Made by a program: the position numbers and the translations under genes. Positions 63,286 to 64,000 of a stretch of 64,000 nt of DNA are shown in pieces; the first letter of the stretch is position 1; each line of letters starts with the position of its first letter. The notes beneath the pieces are model-generated. The model was not told the origin of the DNA. It searched no databases and saw nothing but the letters and a program-made list of their open reading frames with translations. This stretch comes from Bradyrhizobium sp. AZCC 1693 (GTDB taxonomy: Bacteria; Pseudomonadota; Alphaproteobacteria; Rhizobiales; Xanthobacteraceae), in assembly GCF_036924745.1 (NCBI RefSeq), contig NZ_JAZHSD010000001.1, forward strand, positions 4,092,001 through 4,156,000, written 5' to 3'.

Positions 63286-64000
63286 GGGCACCTCCCAAAG
63301 GCCGAGAAAGACTGACGAGCCGTTTCGTTCCGGTTTTTCTCACGGTGTAATGCTGTTCCCTAGCTGCGCCGCAAGGAGCTTGCGCGCGGGCGATGTCGGT
63401 GCTGCGGTCGGCGACGTCCATGACGCAATCGGTCACGCAGTGGCTGTTCCCTTAGGGAGCAGCGCCGTGCCGCGAACGGGGGCCAGTCGCCTTGAGACGC
63501 GGGCTTGCTCGAATGACCCTGCGTGTGTTCCCTTGGAAAATGAGACTGCAGAAAGTGCGCGGCTTCCGGTTCTGAAGTCCTCAACGGACCTCCTGAGCGG
63601 CCCGATCGATGTCCTTTGCTGGGGGACAAGGCGAAGTAGCCCGGTTGCCACCTGAGATCGCGTTGCTACCCAAAGGGGAAGTGGCTGTCACGCAGTGCGA
63701 CGTCCACTGTTGAGGCAAAAGCGGAGTCTTAGTCGTCGTTTCGGCCATTGGCCTGCTTATGCCATAACATTTGACTTGCGAAATCCTTCGATCACGGCAG
63801 TGTCTAGACGCTTCGCGATGTCGGTAGTGACCCACATCGGACATTCGCCTTGGTGCGCATCCTGCAATACCTCCTTCTACAGGTGGTAACGCGGGGTGCC
63901 GGTCCAGCTCCAGCCCAATCGAGGCGCGGAACGTATTCTCTTCAGTTTGATCGGCATTGTTGTCGCGCGGAGTTCATTTATTCGTGCATCCCACTGGACC
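63286..64000. other. Non-coding stretch to the window edge
   Basis: About 715 bases with several small open frames on both strands and none supported. No tRNA or integrase is seen at this side, so the island's other end is not here. Confidence 0.4.

Noticed and set aside
1..64000. CRISPR arrays
   Set aside because: No regularly spaced direct repeats of 25-40 bases with unique spacers were seen, and no cas-like proteins.

Overview
The window looks like an alphaproteobacterial chromosome of the Bradyrhizobium type (inference). The reasons are high GC with strong GC3 bias in the left half, many small hypothetical families I associate with Bradyrhizobium, a REP-like palindrome typical of that group, an IS91-type element, and a class III cyclase/TPR protein. 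No rRNA, no complete tRNA and no CRISPR array was seen.

Bases 1 to about 24,000 read as ordinary chromosome. In order: an M29 aminopeptidase cut by the left edge; a deleted TauE/SafE permease; a frameshifted DUF1330 gene; a DEAD-box RNA helicase; a DNA-3-methyladenine glycosylase; a three-domain rhodanese divergent from a LysR regulator; a two-subunit TPP decarboxylase; a Tat-exported double VOC protein; a transglutaminase-like protein; a run of small genes; a vapBC module with a visible operator; an amidase; and a D-amino-acid dehydrogenase. A compact type I secretion locus follows (19.3-23.7 kb). It has a 100-aa Gly/Ala/Ser-rich protein, a strong stem-loop, a PrtD-like ABC exporter, an HlyD-like adaptor, and a 308-aa protein of similar composition. 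It is the best candidate here for a little-described system: an exporter flanked by two probable non-RTX substrates.

Bases 24,000 to 29,000 are transitional: an ArsR-SRPBCC fusion whose palindromic operator touches its start codon, an ICMT-like methyltransferase, a GYD protein, a tacAT module with a frameshifted toxin, and three copies of a roughly 97-bp repeat.

At 28,991-29,036 lies the 3' half of tRNA-Arg(ACG), followed by a tyrosine integrase. This marks one end of an integrative island running rightwards. No intact tRNA-Arg occurs in the window, so the other end is outside or lost. To the right the DNA is sparse and decayed. It holds a second integrase remnant, a group II intron RT remnant, a 65-bp dispersed repeat (at least five copies), an IS91 element, and several small genes with single lesions. 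There is also a wrecked sulfite dehydrogenase gene beside an intact cytochrome partner, two truncated-hemoglobin loci (one intact), and a butt-joined cyclase/trbL/strawberry-notch scrap. A large ParB-like gene has twin palindromes upstream. Intact island genes include a phospholipase-A2-like protein, a MaoC-like protein, an HD phosphohydrolase, an adenylate cyclase, a TAXI binding protein, a metallophosphoesterase and several tiny membrane proteins with strong ribosome binding sites.

Many lesions are single-base indels. Some could be sequencing errors, so each frameshift call should be checked against reads.
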